A stretch of DNA of 46,542 bases, from NCBI GenBank assembly GCA_016286785.1, contig JAEEUB010000005.1:1-46542 (forward strand), written 5' to 3'. This document shows positions 32,840 to 40,426 of the stretch, one piece after another (position 1 is the stretch's first letter; the number at the start of each line of letters is the position of its first letter). The notes under the pieces are model-generated. The model was not told the DNA's origin. It ran no database searches and worked only from the letters and a program-made list of their open reading frames with translations. Made by a program: the position numbers and the translations under genes. This DNA is from Candidatus Saccharimonadota bacterium (GTDB lineage: Bacteria; Patescibacteriota; Saccharimonadia; Saccharimonadales; Saccharimonadaceae).

Positions 32840-33580
32840 GTCTTTAACTAGTTGATAGTCAAATCCTTGACGGCAAAGATAGGCAATTAGTTTTTCATCA
32901 TCGTACTTTGTACGTTTCTTCTGGATTATCTTTTGGATTTCTTCTTCATCGTTTCGGCTGTTTATAACTTGATTTATAATGTCGCTTTTAATTCCCTTTT
33001 TTGTTAGTTCTAACTTTAGGCGTTTTTTTGAAATACCTTTTTTAATAAACCGGTTCTCTACGAAGTAGCTCGCAAATTTAAAATCATCTAGATATTTTTT
33101 GGAGATTAAGCGATTGATTATTTCTTCGGTGATACTTGGAAGATCTTCTTCCTCTAAATTTGATATTTTTTTAAATTCGTGCCCACTTTTAGTTTTTACG
33201 GCTTTCTTTTGTCGTAGTTTACGATATAAATAGTCGCGTGTTTCTTTAATCGAATGGGGCCTCATAAGCACCCATTCTAAGGTTCTTTGATAAAGCTTGC
33301 CAAGTTCTGATGCTTTTTTATAATAGGAAAGTTGTTCGGGCGTAATAATGTTTCCGATTTTGATTTTAAAGTCTACGATTTGCGAAATATCAAGCGAGAA
33401 AGTATATTTATTATTGATAAAAATATTGGCGCGATTAGGATTTTTGGACCCCTGTTTGATATTAGTGATTTTCAAAGAATTAGTATTATCAGGACTAGAT
33501 GCTTTAATTATACCACGCTTTTTAGTTTTTGTCAAATTATCATCTGGTATTTGGTCTTTTAGGCTGTAGATTTCCATCAC
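32816..33580 (-). CDS. recX: RecA regulator RecX
   Basis: 254 residues. RecX binds RecA filaments and limits recombinase activity. Three-helix repeats typical of the family: LEWVLMRPHSIKETRDYLYRKL, INRLISKKYLDDFKFASYFVENR, ISKKRLKLELTKKGI and IAYLCRQGFDYQLVKDLV. The first about 60 residues are a family-variable beta-rich N-terminus. It starts three bases after recA (GTG at 33580, or ATG at 33577), so it is co-transcribed with recA. Its 3' end overlaps truB. Confidence 0.9.
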   Translation of the reverse strand: MMEIYSLKDQIPDDNLTKTKKRGIIKASSPDNTNSLKITNIKQGSKNPNRANIFINNKYTFSLDISQIVDFKIKIGNIITPEQLSYYKKASELGKLYQRTLEWVLMRPHSIKETRDYLYRKLRQKKAVKTKSGHEFKKISNLEEEDLPSITEEIINRLISKKYLDDFKFASYFVENRFIKKGISKKRLKLELTKKGIKSDIINQVINSRNDEEEIQKIIQKKRTKYDDEKLIAYLCRQGFDYQLVKDLVSGTTN

Positions 33581-33583
33581 TAA

Positions 33584-34609
33584 TTATTCTTCGGCGGCGG
33601 CTTTTTCGCGAACTTTTTCTTCTATTTCGGACATTAATTCTGGCTTTTCGCGGAAGAGCTTTTTAACGGCTTCACGGCCTTGGCCGAGTGTTTCGCCGTT
33701 ATATTTGATAAAGGCTCCAGATTTTTCCAGAATACCATATTGTACGCCGAGGTCTAATACGTCACCTGGTTTTGAGACGCCTTCGTTATACATGATGTCA
33801 AACTCTGCGGTACGGAATGGAGCTGCAATCTTATTCTTAACGACTTTGACTTTTGTGCGGTTACCGGAGATGTTGTCGCCGTCTTTGATTTGCCCGATTC
33901 TTCTAATATCTACGCGTACGGATGCATAGAATTTAAGAGCGTTGCCGCCGGTTGTGGTTTCGGGGTTGCCGAACATGACTCCGATTTTCATTCTAATCTG
34001 ATTAATAAAGATGACTGTGGCTCTTGATTTTGAGATGATGCCGGTGAGTTTTCTCATGGCTTGGCTCATTAGTCTTGCTTGCAAACCCATTTGAGCATCG
34101 CCCATGTCGCCGTCTATTTCGGCTTGAGGTACTAAGGCTGCTACGGAGTCAACCACGATAAGGTCTACGGCATTTGAGCGAACTAGGGTTTCGCAGATTT
34201 CTAGGGCTTGTTCGCCATTATCTGGTTGGCTTATTAGAAGATCTGCCGTGTTTACGCCGATTTTTTTAGCATAGGCTGGGTCTAGGGCATGTTCTGCGTC
34301 GATAAAGGCTGCTTGGCCACCTTGCTTTTGGATTTCGGCAATTGCGTGTAGAGCTAAAGTGGTTTTACCAGAAGATTCTGGGCCGTAGATTTCGATTATT
34401 CTTCCCTTTGGCCAGCCGCCTCCTAACGCTAAATCTAGCGATAATGAGCCAGAAGGAAGTAGGGCAATATCCATTTTGGGCGTATCGCCTAGCTTCATGA
34501 TTGAGCCATCGCCAAATTGCTTGGTAATTTGTGCGATTGCGAGTTTTAACGCCTCGCTTTTTCCGTCGTTTGCATTTTTCTTTTCTGCCACCGCATCCTT
34601 TTTTGCCAT
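33584..34609 (-). CDS. recA: Recombinase RecA
   Basis: 341 residues, normal length. ATP-dependent strand exchange and SOS coprotease. Walker [10 protein letters not shown] (76-84), [34 protein letters not shown] (Walker B region), the QALRKLTG-like segment as [10 protein letters not shown], and the L2 region [26 protein letters not shown] ten bases before ATG; a TTATAAT box lies upstream at about 34637-34642. No clear LexA box was seen. In an operon with recX. Confidence 0.98.
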   Translation of the reverse strand: MAKKDAVAEKKNANDGKSEALKLAIAQITKQFGDGSIMKLGDTPKMDIALLPSGSLSLDLALGGGWPKGRIIEIYGPESSGKTTLALHAIAEIQKQGGQAAFIDAEHALDPAYAKKIGVNTADLLISQPDNGEQALEICETLVRSNAVDLIVVDSVAALVPQAEIDGDMGDAQMGLQARLMSQAMRKLTGIISKSRATVIFINQIRMKIGVMFGNPETTTGGNALKFYASVRVDIRRIGQIKDGDNISGNRTKVKVVKNKIAAPFRTAEFDIMYNEGVSKPGDVLDLGVQYGILEKSGAFIKYNGETLGQGREAVKKLFREKPELMSEIEEKVREKAAAEE

Positions 34610-34874
34610 AATAGTATTACCTTTCTGGGTTTATTATAATATATTTAGATTGATAGAAATAGAGTTGATTTTTAAACTCGTGTATGGTAGTTGATTTGGG
34701 CGTAGTGTTCATTAAACCTATTTCTGCATTTTAAGTAGCATGGTTCCAACCAATATGCAACTTTGTGATTGTGATTGTGGTATTATTTGTCTCAGGAATG
34801 GCGATTAATGCTCTTTGGTGCGAACTTTGTTTTAAGATGAAGTAAAAAGGTTTGCCGGCGGAGGTTATGCGCCT

Positions 34875-35840
34875 TTATCTATCCCAGTCAAAGCCTTCGC
34901 CGTAATGGCCGTATCTTGCCGTTTGCTCGTAGATTGGGCGTTTTAGGTCTAAAAACTTAATAATGCCGCGTGGCGTTAAGTCGTAGCCTTCGATTTCTTC
35001 TGGTTTGCCGTCTACGATGACGGTTTTTTCTAGTGGCTCAGCTTTGCCGATGGCGTAGGCCAGGCGCACTAATACTTCGTGAGCTTTGCGCTTTCTTAAA
35101 TAGTCTACTGCGATTTTTCTTGCCATGTAGGCAGCGGAGCGGTCTACTTTGGACGGATCTTTACCAGAATAACAGCCACCGCCAATCGCAACACGCGGGC
35201 CGTAGTTATCTACGATTAACTTGCGTCCGGTAAGGCCCGTATCGGCATCAAAGCCGCCTTGGTTCCAGTCTCCAGCTGGGTTCATATGAAGTTCTAGGCG
35301 GCCAGTAGGCCCTTCTTTTTCTATGTATTCGCGAACTAGCTTTTCTAGTTCTTCTTTTGGAACATTTTGGAAACTTGCCACAATTGAGTCTATTGTACCG
35401 TCTGGTGCGATGGTGACTTGGGTTTTACCATCATATGGGTATTTGTTATAAATATATTGATTTAGGCGGCGCGATAAAACTACTTCGCGAGGCAAGAGCT
35501 CGTTCGTTTCGTCACAAGCGTAACCAATCATGATTCCCTGATCGCCGGCTCCTCCGGTATCTACGCCCTGAGCGATTTCTGGGGATTGTTTAACGATTTT
35601 AGTGTGGACTTCGGTGTTTTCTCCGGCTAGCCTTTTAACGATTTCTTCGATATTGATGTCGTTTGCGGTGGATGTGATTTCTCCGGTTACAAAAACTACG
35701 CCGTGGCCGCCGCAAGTTTCGGCAGCTACTCTAGCATTCGGGTCTTTAGCTAGATACGCATCCAAAATAGCATCGCTAATTTGGTCACATAGTTTGTCTG
35801 GGTGTTTTGGAGAAACGCTCTCCGCGGTTCGATAGAACAT
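34875..35840 (-). CDS. metK: S-adenosylmethionine synthetase, compact form
   Basis: 321 residues; typical MetK proteins have about 380-400. It makes S-adenosylmethionine from methionine and ATP. Key motifs are kept: K12-HPDK (H13), GEITST, the GAGDQGIMIGYACDET loop, GLTGRKLIVDNYG, GGGCYSGKDPSKVDRSAAYMAR, and YAIGKAEPL near the end; it ends ETARYGHYGEGFDW-like (QTARYGHYG). Missing stretches are in N-terminal and central loops, not in active-site motifs, so it should be active. AGAAAGGA lies within the upstream SAM riboswitch, so translation is probably turned off by SAM. Confidence 0.95.
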   Translation of the reverse strand: MFYRTAESVSPKHPDKLCDQISDAILDAYLAKDPNARVAAETCGGHGVVFVTGEITSTANDINIEEIVKRLAGENTEVHTKIVKQSPEIAQGVDTGGAGDQGIMIGYACDETNELLPREVVLSRRLNQYIYNKYPYDGKTQVTIAPDGTIDSIVASFQNVPKEELEKLVREYIEKEGPTGRLELHMNPAGDWNQGGFDADTGLTGRKLIVDNYGPRVAIGGGCYSGKDPSKVDRSAAYMARKIAVDYLRKRKAHEVLVRLAYAIGKAEPLEKTVIVDGKPEEIEGYDLTPRGIIKFLDLKRPIYEQTARYGHYGEGFDWDR

Positions 35841-35935
35841 ATCTTTCCTTTCTGGTCGGATTTACCACCTTGCATGAGTAGGTTGGCAGGAAGTCGTAGG
35901 GCCGTTCCCTCGTTCCTTCTTGATATTAATATTGC
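35839..35935 (-). promoter_or_regulatory. SAM-I-type riboswitch overlapping the metK ribosome binding site and start codon
   Basis: Conserved SAM-I clan elements read in order on the minus strand: ATATCAAGA, GAGGGAACGGCCC, a P2 return strand CTTCCT, GCCAACC, a short P3, AAGGTGGTAAATCC and AAAGATAT. P1 pairs ATATC (35926-35922) with GATAT (35843-35839); that strand holds the AT of the start codon. The Shine-Dalgarno AGAAAGGA lies in the P4 position. The transcript should start near 35935 (TATAAT at 35947-35942), so the whole 95-base leader is aptamer with no separate expression platform. Control at translation is inferred. Confidence 0.8.
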
Positions 35936-35943
35936 ATAAAAAT

Positions 35944-35970
35944 TATACCACGACTTTTTGCCGTGGTATA
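35944..35970 (-). terminator. Terminator of the DUF308 gene, overlapping the metK promoter
   Basis: TATACCACG and CGTGGTATA form a 9-bp stem followed by ATTTTT on the minus strand. The 3' arm itself contains TGG-TATAAT, the -10 box for metK. Confidence 0.7.
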
Positions 35971-35975
35971 AATAA

Positions 35976-36593
35976 TTATTTTTTGGATTTTTTAGCTCGT
36001 TTTTTAGCTGCTAGCTTGCGGGCTTCGCTTCTTGCGATTTTGTCTTCTTTTTCTTGAGAATAGTTGTGGGTTCCGTAGATTAGGCTAGTGATACCAACTA
36101 CCAGTATGTAAGCACCAAAGAATCTAATAAACGTAGTAATTTCGAAGTCGCCAGCATTAAGAATTACAGCGCCTATTACGCATCCGCTAATACCGGCTAA
36201 AATACGGATAAAACGGTCGGTAGGGTCGACGGTAGATAAAAATCCGTGGAAAATATCAATAATGCCGGAAATAATAGTGTAGGAGGAAATGATAATTACG
36301 GCATTAGCAAGTGAACCCTTAGTAAAGAATAATAGCGATACAGCCGCTATTACGTCTACTAGCGCATCAATGATTGAGTTAATCCAGCCATGTTTTTTGG
36401 TTGAGCCGTATAACGCGCCGACTGCGTCAACGATGCCCATTAAGAGTAATAATACACTAATAATTGCAATGGTGTTTTCGATGCTGCCTAGGCCGCCAAA
36501 GAGCGTAAAGCAGCCAAAAATTGCGGCAAGCATGCCTCTGATTAAAAATATCATCCAGTGTTTGTCGATAAATTTGCGATTAAATTTTGCCAT
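35976..36593 (-). CDS. DUF308 / HdeD-family membrane protein
   Basis: 205 residues. About six membrane segments with the HdeD-type repeat pattern (FLIRGMLAAIFGCFTLFG, IAIISVLLLLMGIVDAVGALYG, IIISSYTIISGIIDIFHGF, ILAGISGCVIGAVIL, FFGAYILVVGITSLIYG). The tail is strongly basic (EARKLAAKKRAKKSKK), so the C-terminus should be inside. HdeD proteins are linked to acid stress in enterobacteria, but the family is wide and the role here is unknown. AAAAGGA lies five bases before ATG and TGT-TATAAT is just upstream. Confidence 0.85.
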   Translation of the reverse strand: MAKFNRKFIDKHWMIFLIRGMLAAIFGCFTLFGGLGSIENTIAIISVLLLLMGIVDAVGALYGSTKKHGWINSIIDALVDVIAAVSLLFFTKGSLANAVIIISSYTIISGIIDIFHGFLSTVDPTDRFIRILAGISGCVIGAVILNAGDFEITTFIRFFGAYILVVGITSLIYGTHNYSQEKEDKIARSEARKLAAKKRAKKSKK

Positions 36594-36652
36594 AAAAATC
36601 CTTTTATTACTTACGCTTATTATAACATAAAAAACTGCACGGAATGCCTATT

Positions 36653-37672
36653 TTAAACGTGGCGAATTCTTTTTCGCGCTGATTCGATTATTTTAGTAAT
36701 TTTGTATCTAGTTGGACTTAAGACCATGTCGTGCGCCGGCACGTATTTAAATTCTTCGCAGCCGAACGAGCGCTTAAATTCCGAAACTCCATAAAAACGG
36801 TGCGCCTTATCGTCCGTATCTACGATTCCCCAAAGGTTATACCGGACGCAGCCACGTTTTCTGGCTTCTTCCATCGCTTTTAGGTGAAGAAGAGGCGCAG
36901 CCGAATATTTGGTGCCTAGTTCTGAGGAGACGCCGTAGTGATAGCTGGCTTCGGGACCGTAGAAAATCATAAAGTTTTGCGCTAATGTTTTGCCGTCCTT
37001 TTTTGCGGTATAAATTAAAACTTCGTTCCCCTCTCGGAATGCCTCGAATTGTTTGGTTAAAAATGATGAAGAAAAGGCGACATATTTTTGTCTTTTGGCG
37101 TGCAGTTCTTCTAGTCGGCAAAACTCTTTAATGGATTTATCGCTGGCATCTACAGTAATCTCTATATCATTTTTTAAGGCTTTTCTAAGTTTACGGCGAA
37201 ACCCTTGCGAGGCTCCAGCTAGAATTTCCTCTTCGGACTTTTTAAGATCTAGTATTCCGGCATATTCTACGGATAAGTACATTGGTGCTGGTTTTAGCCC
37301 GTATTTTTTAAAGAGACTCATGGTTTTTGATGATAGCTTTTCTTGTGGTCTTATGCGGACAAAGACGCAGTTTAAGGCTTTCCCTTGAGCCTTAATGTCG
37401 TCGAATACTCTAGAAACAACTTTGGAATTACTAAAATCTATTAAGGGGCCTCCCGCAATGGCGAGATAAGTGCCGCGTTTTGCCGTTTCCACTACGCCGG
37501 CATAAACACCGATGATTTTTTTGGAATCGTTTATAATAGCTCTTCTTATAACTTTTTTGCCGCGAGCTTTATGAAATTCGTAAAAATCCCAGGATTGTAA
37601 AAAATTTGAATCCTGGCGCGAGGTAACATATTCGTCCCAGATTTCTTTTTCTTGTATATCTACGATTTTCAT
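36653..37672 (-). CDS. FemAB-type aminoacyltransferase (second of a tandem pair)
   Basis: 339 residues. FemAB/FemX enzymes move amino acids from aminoacyl-tRNA to the peptide of lipid II to make cross-bridges. Signatures of the double GNAT fold: SNFLQSWDFYEFHKARGKKVI, GTYLAIAGGPLIDF, VFVRIRPQE, GFRRKLRKALKNDIEI, FMIFYGPEASYHYGVSS, and the family-typical LHLKAMEEARKRGCVRYNLWGIVDTDDKA-like block (LWGI then HRFYGVSEFKRSFGCE). It shares block order with the gene upstream (37669-38643), so the two are paralogues. The start overlaps the previous stop as ATGA. It is the last gene of the five-gene operon. Amino acid used is unknown. Confidence 0.88.
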   Translation of the reverse strand: MKIVDIQEKEIWDEYVTSRQDSNFLQSWDFYEFHKARGKKVIRRAIINDSKKIIGVYAGVVETAKRGTYLAIAGGPLIDFSNSKVVSRVFDDIKAQGKALNCVFVRIRPQEKLSSKTMSLFKKYGLKPAPMYLSVEYAGILDLKKSEEEILAGASQGFRRKLRKALKNDIEITVDASDKSIKEFCRLEELHAKRQKYVAFSSSFLTKQFEAFREGNEVLIYTAKKDGKTLAQNFMIFYGPEASYHYGVSSELGTKYSAAPLLHLKAMEEARKRGCVRYNLWGIVDTDDKAHRFYGVSEFKRSFGCEEFKYVPAHDMVLSPTRYKITKIIESARKRIRHV

Positions 37673-38643
37673 AGGTGTCTCCGTTTTTTTCGTGTTGTTT
37701 CTATGATCAAGTCTTTTAGATAGCAGATTTTCGATATTACTAAGTCGTGCGCCGGTACATATTCGATGATTTCTCCGCCAAAACCAGTTTTAAAGGTAGT
37801 TACTCCAGCATAACGATGATTGGGCTGGCCGGCTGGCGCAATTCCCCAAAGGTTAAATCGTTCGTAGCCTTGGCCTTTCAAGTCTTTCATGGCTTGCCAA
37901 AGCAAGGCGTAGGCTCCTGGCAATTTGCGGTTAAGCGGAGTAGAGGCAGCTTCGTAGTAATCGGCTTCTTTGCCGCCTTTAATGATTAGCCCATAAGCAA
38001 TACTTTCTCCTTCGGCGGTTTTTGCCACATAAATTGTGGCATCGTCTTTAAAGGCTTCTCTTTCGGCTAGTAAAGTTTTAAGATTGGGTGGCACGAAGTT
38101 TTGTCTTTTGGCGGTTTCGGTCTGCACTTTATGAAATTCTTTAAAGATTTCTTCAGAACTGCTAGTCGTTACTTTGATACCTAGTTTGTCGGCACGTCTT
38201 ACTTCATATCGAGTTTGGCGTCTCATTTCGGATAGTAATGACTCTTCGGGTTTTTTTAAATCAATCATGACGGTATGTTCGGCGGCTAGATGCATGGGTG
38301 AAGGTTTTAGTCCTAGATTACTGAGTAAAGTGAGGTTGGCTTGACTTGCGATTAATTGAGGACGAATCCTAACAAAGACACATTTTTCTTGGGTTGCGAT
38401 TTGGCGGATGGTATTAACTATTTTTTTTATGTCTTCTTTATTATTCCAATTAGCTAGCGGGCCGCACGGTATTTCTAGATATTTACCTCTTTTAGCTTTT
38501 CTTATCACCATAAGAGTGTACCCTTTTTTATCAAAGTCTTCTATGATGACTTTGTTCTTTAGTAGTTCATTCATTTTGGCGTAGGATGGGGATTGGAGGA
38601 AATTAGCTTCGGGATATTTTTTTATTACTTCGGTCCAATTCAT
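37669..38643 (-). CDS. FemAB-type aminoacyltransferase (first of a tandem pair)
   Basis: 324 residues. Same fold and block order as its neighbour: ANFLQSPSYAKMNELL, GKYLEIPCGPLANW, VFVRIRPQL, MRRQTRYEVRRADKLGIKV, GLIIKGGKEADYYEAAST, LLWQAMKDLKGQGYERFNLWG and HRYAGVTTFKTGFGGE. Two such enzymes acting in turn, each adding one residue, would be like FemA/FemB or MurM/MurN. ATGA overlaps link it to both neighbours, so the whole set is translated from one mRNA. Related ligases also build bridges in Actinobacteria, the usual hosts of Saccharibacteria. Confidence 0.88.
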   Translation of the reverse strand: MNWTEVIKKYPEANFLQSPSYAKMNELLKNKVIIEDFDKKGYTLMVIRKAKRGKYLEIPCGPLANWNNKEDIKKIVNTIRQIATQEKCVFVRIRPQLIASQANLTLLSNLGLKPSPMHLAAEHTVMIDLKKPEESLLSEMRRQTRYEVRRADKLGIKVTTSSSEEIFKEFHKVQTETAKRQNFVPPNLKTLLAEREAFKDDATIYVAKTAEGESIAYGLIIKGGKEADYYEAASTPLNRKLPGAYALLWQAMKDLKGQGYERFNLWGIAPAGQPNHRYAGVTTFKTGFGGEIIEYVPAHDLVISKICYLKDLIIETTRKKRRHL

Positions 38644-39749
38644 TTTGTGCCCTCCTGGTATTTTTCGATGATTTTACGTGCGGGTGCCAGTTGTCTTCTG
38701 GTGTAGTATTTGGGCAAATTTACAATATGGCTAGAGGCATATACCGCATTTTGACATTTTTCTTCTGGAAAATGGACTTTTTTATAGTATCTTTCGGGAG
38801 AGACTGGTTTTTCGTACCAAAAACCGCCAAAATAAAAACCGGCGGCAGCTAATTCTTTTAAAACTTTGTCGCGATTATTTACAAAGTAAAAATCTCGTAA
38901 CGGCTTTTCTCCTACACGGCTTAAACCTTTTAATTGCATGAGGGCAAGTTTAGCCTCAAACTTGCTGAGTCTGCGAGTGAGATCTAGCTTGTTGTCTGCG
39001 GATTTTTCTACCCAATGGATTTTTACAAGGAGACGCATAATGACACCGCTAAGATGTATATAAGATAGTGCACGACAGATGGCTCCAAATGTTGGATAGA
39101 ATCTGGCCCTTAAATGGTCTGATGCTTTCGGGTGACGCTTAGGCGCTTCAATTATGTTTTTATAGGGATAGCGGAGGACGGCGGCGCCTCCAGAAATGGT
39201 ATCGATTGATTTATCTTTGCCAAAAGATAGGACAGTGGCAGCGCCGACTGTACCTGCCTCGCGTCCGTCGGGATATTTTATTCCGGCGCAGTGAGCTAAA
39301 TCTTCGATAATTACGAGATGATGTTCTTTTGCGAGCTGCTCGATTGTGGCAATATCTACAGGGTGGCCCAAGGTGTTTTGGATAATGATCCCCTTTGGGC
39401 TAGAGTTTGTTATTTCTTTTTCTAGGTTGGTATTTTCAAAGTTTAAATCTTCTAAAGATATATCAACAAAAACTGGTGTTAGGCCTGCGGCCTTTATGGC
39501 TTCATAAACCGCATAGCACGTAAAGCCATTTACGAGAATTTTGTCGCCTTTATCAAAATAGGCTTTTAGGGCGAGTGTTAGTGCGGAACGACCATTTTTA
39601 GTAAGTATCGCTTTTTCTCCACCATATCTTCTGAGTAAATAGCGTTTTAGATCTTTTAAATCTTCGGTATGTCCAATTTTGAAGGTGTGTGCAATTCTTT
39701 CGTCACGTTGGTAATTGGCGGCCAGGCCGAGAAAAAAATGCTTTCTCAT
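38640..39749 (-). CDS. DegT/DnrJ/EryC1-type PLP aminotransferase-like protein
   Basis: 369 residues. Fold-type I PLP enzyme of the sugar aminotransferase class. Visible features: KNGRSALTLALKAYFDKGDKILVNGFTCYAVYEAIKAAG-type N-terminal block (split as GRSALTLAL and NGFTCYAVYEAI), IIQNTLGHPVDI, VIIEDLAHCAG, and the PLP-lysine region VLSFGKDKSIDTISGGA. It may aminate a sugar precursor or a wall component. It stands between a hydrolase and two FemAB genes with four-base overlaps, so a role in making a modified wall or surface polymer is more likely than in antibiotic sugar synthesis. Substrate unknown. Confidence 0.85.
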   Translation of the reverse strand: MRKHFFLGLAANYQRDERIAHTFKIGHTEDLKDLKRYLLRRYGGEKAILTKNGRSALTLALKAYFDKGDKILVNGFTCYAVYEAIKAAGLTPVFVDISLEDLNFENTNLEKEITNSSPKGIIIQNTLGHPVDIATIEQLAKEHHLVIIEDLAHCAGIKYPDGREAGTVGAATVLSFGKDKSIDTISGGAAVLRYPYKNIIEAPKRHPKASDHLRARFYPTFGAICRALSYIHLSGVIMRLLVKIHWVEKSADNKLDLTRRLSKFEAKLALMQLKGLSRVGEKPLRDFYFVNNRDKVLKELAAAGFYFGGFWYEKPVSPERYYKKVHFPEEKCQNAVYASSHIVNLPKYYTRRQLAPARKIIEKYQEGTK

Positions 39750-40426
39750 GCCTTCAGTCTCCTAATTAAAACAGTGAGAGCACGAGCTAGTTCGTCGGGA
39801 TTAGAGATGTATGGGGCATGGGTCCAGTTGGCGTAGAATTTTAGTTCGGCATTTGGTAACCTTTCATACATCGCAGTAGCTTGGCGTGGTGGAGTGGTGG
39901 TGTCTTTTTTACCCCAAAGGATAAATGTTCTAGTCTCAACTTTTGATAAATCTAGGAGTTTATCAGACTCTAGCATGTTGCTTAGTGTAACTTTCATGTT
40001 GGCTGGGGCTTTGGAATAATCGGTGGAACCGGTAATTTTATGAAAGACCTTATCGACTATCGGAATATTTTTGAGAGGTTTTCCGATTTTTGCGAGGTTA
40101 GTAACGATTTTTTTCTTGATGGTTGGTTCGTAGATTCCGGCAGCATCTAGCAAAATCAAATATTTTAGCTTTTCGGGCTTTTTAGAACAGAGATTTAGTA
40201 GGATGCGCCCACCGTTAGAATGACCTAGGGCGATTGCGCCGTCCGGAATTTGTTGGTCTGCCCATTTAACGTAATCATCGATTGTAAATTCTTTGTTTGA
40301 TGCCTCGGTGAGTCCAGGAACATTAAGCATCTTTACGCTAATGCCGTTTTTGCGTAGCTCGGCAATGGTTTTTTCCCATGGGTCTACGGTGTATGTCCAG
40401 CCGTGAATGATGTAGAGGTCTGCCAT
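39746..40426 (-). CDS. Alpha/beta hydrolase
   Basis: 226 residues. Serine-hydrolase fold: LYIIHGWTYTVDPWEKTI (oxyanion strand), nucleophile elbow ALGHSNGGRI, IPDKVF-like lid region replaced by a short IVDKVFHKITG segment, TRTFILWGKKDTTTPP (acid), and the catalytic histidine in NWTHAPYI. No signal peptide, so cytoplasmic. Substrate unknown; inside this operon it may act on an activated wall precursor or an ester-linked side group. The start shares one base with the upstream stop (TAATG). Confidence 0.88.
   Translation of the reverse strand: MADLYIIHGWTYTVDPWEKTIAELRKNGISVKMLNVPGLTEASNKEFTIDDYVKWADQQIPDGAIALGHSNGGRILLNLCSKKPEKLKYLILLDAAGIYEPTIKKKIVTNLAKIGKPLKNIPIVDKVFHKITGSTDYSKAPANMKVTLSNMLESDKLLDLSKVETRTFILWGKKDTTTPPRQATAMYERLPNAELKFYANWTHAPYISNPDELARALTVLIRRLKA

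Noticed and set aside
34610-34874. LexA box upstream of recA
   Set aside because: Only a poor GAAC-N3-GTTT-like match about 200 bases away from the -10 box; spacing and half-sites do not fit.
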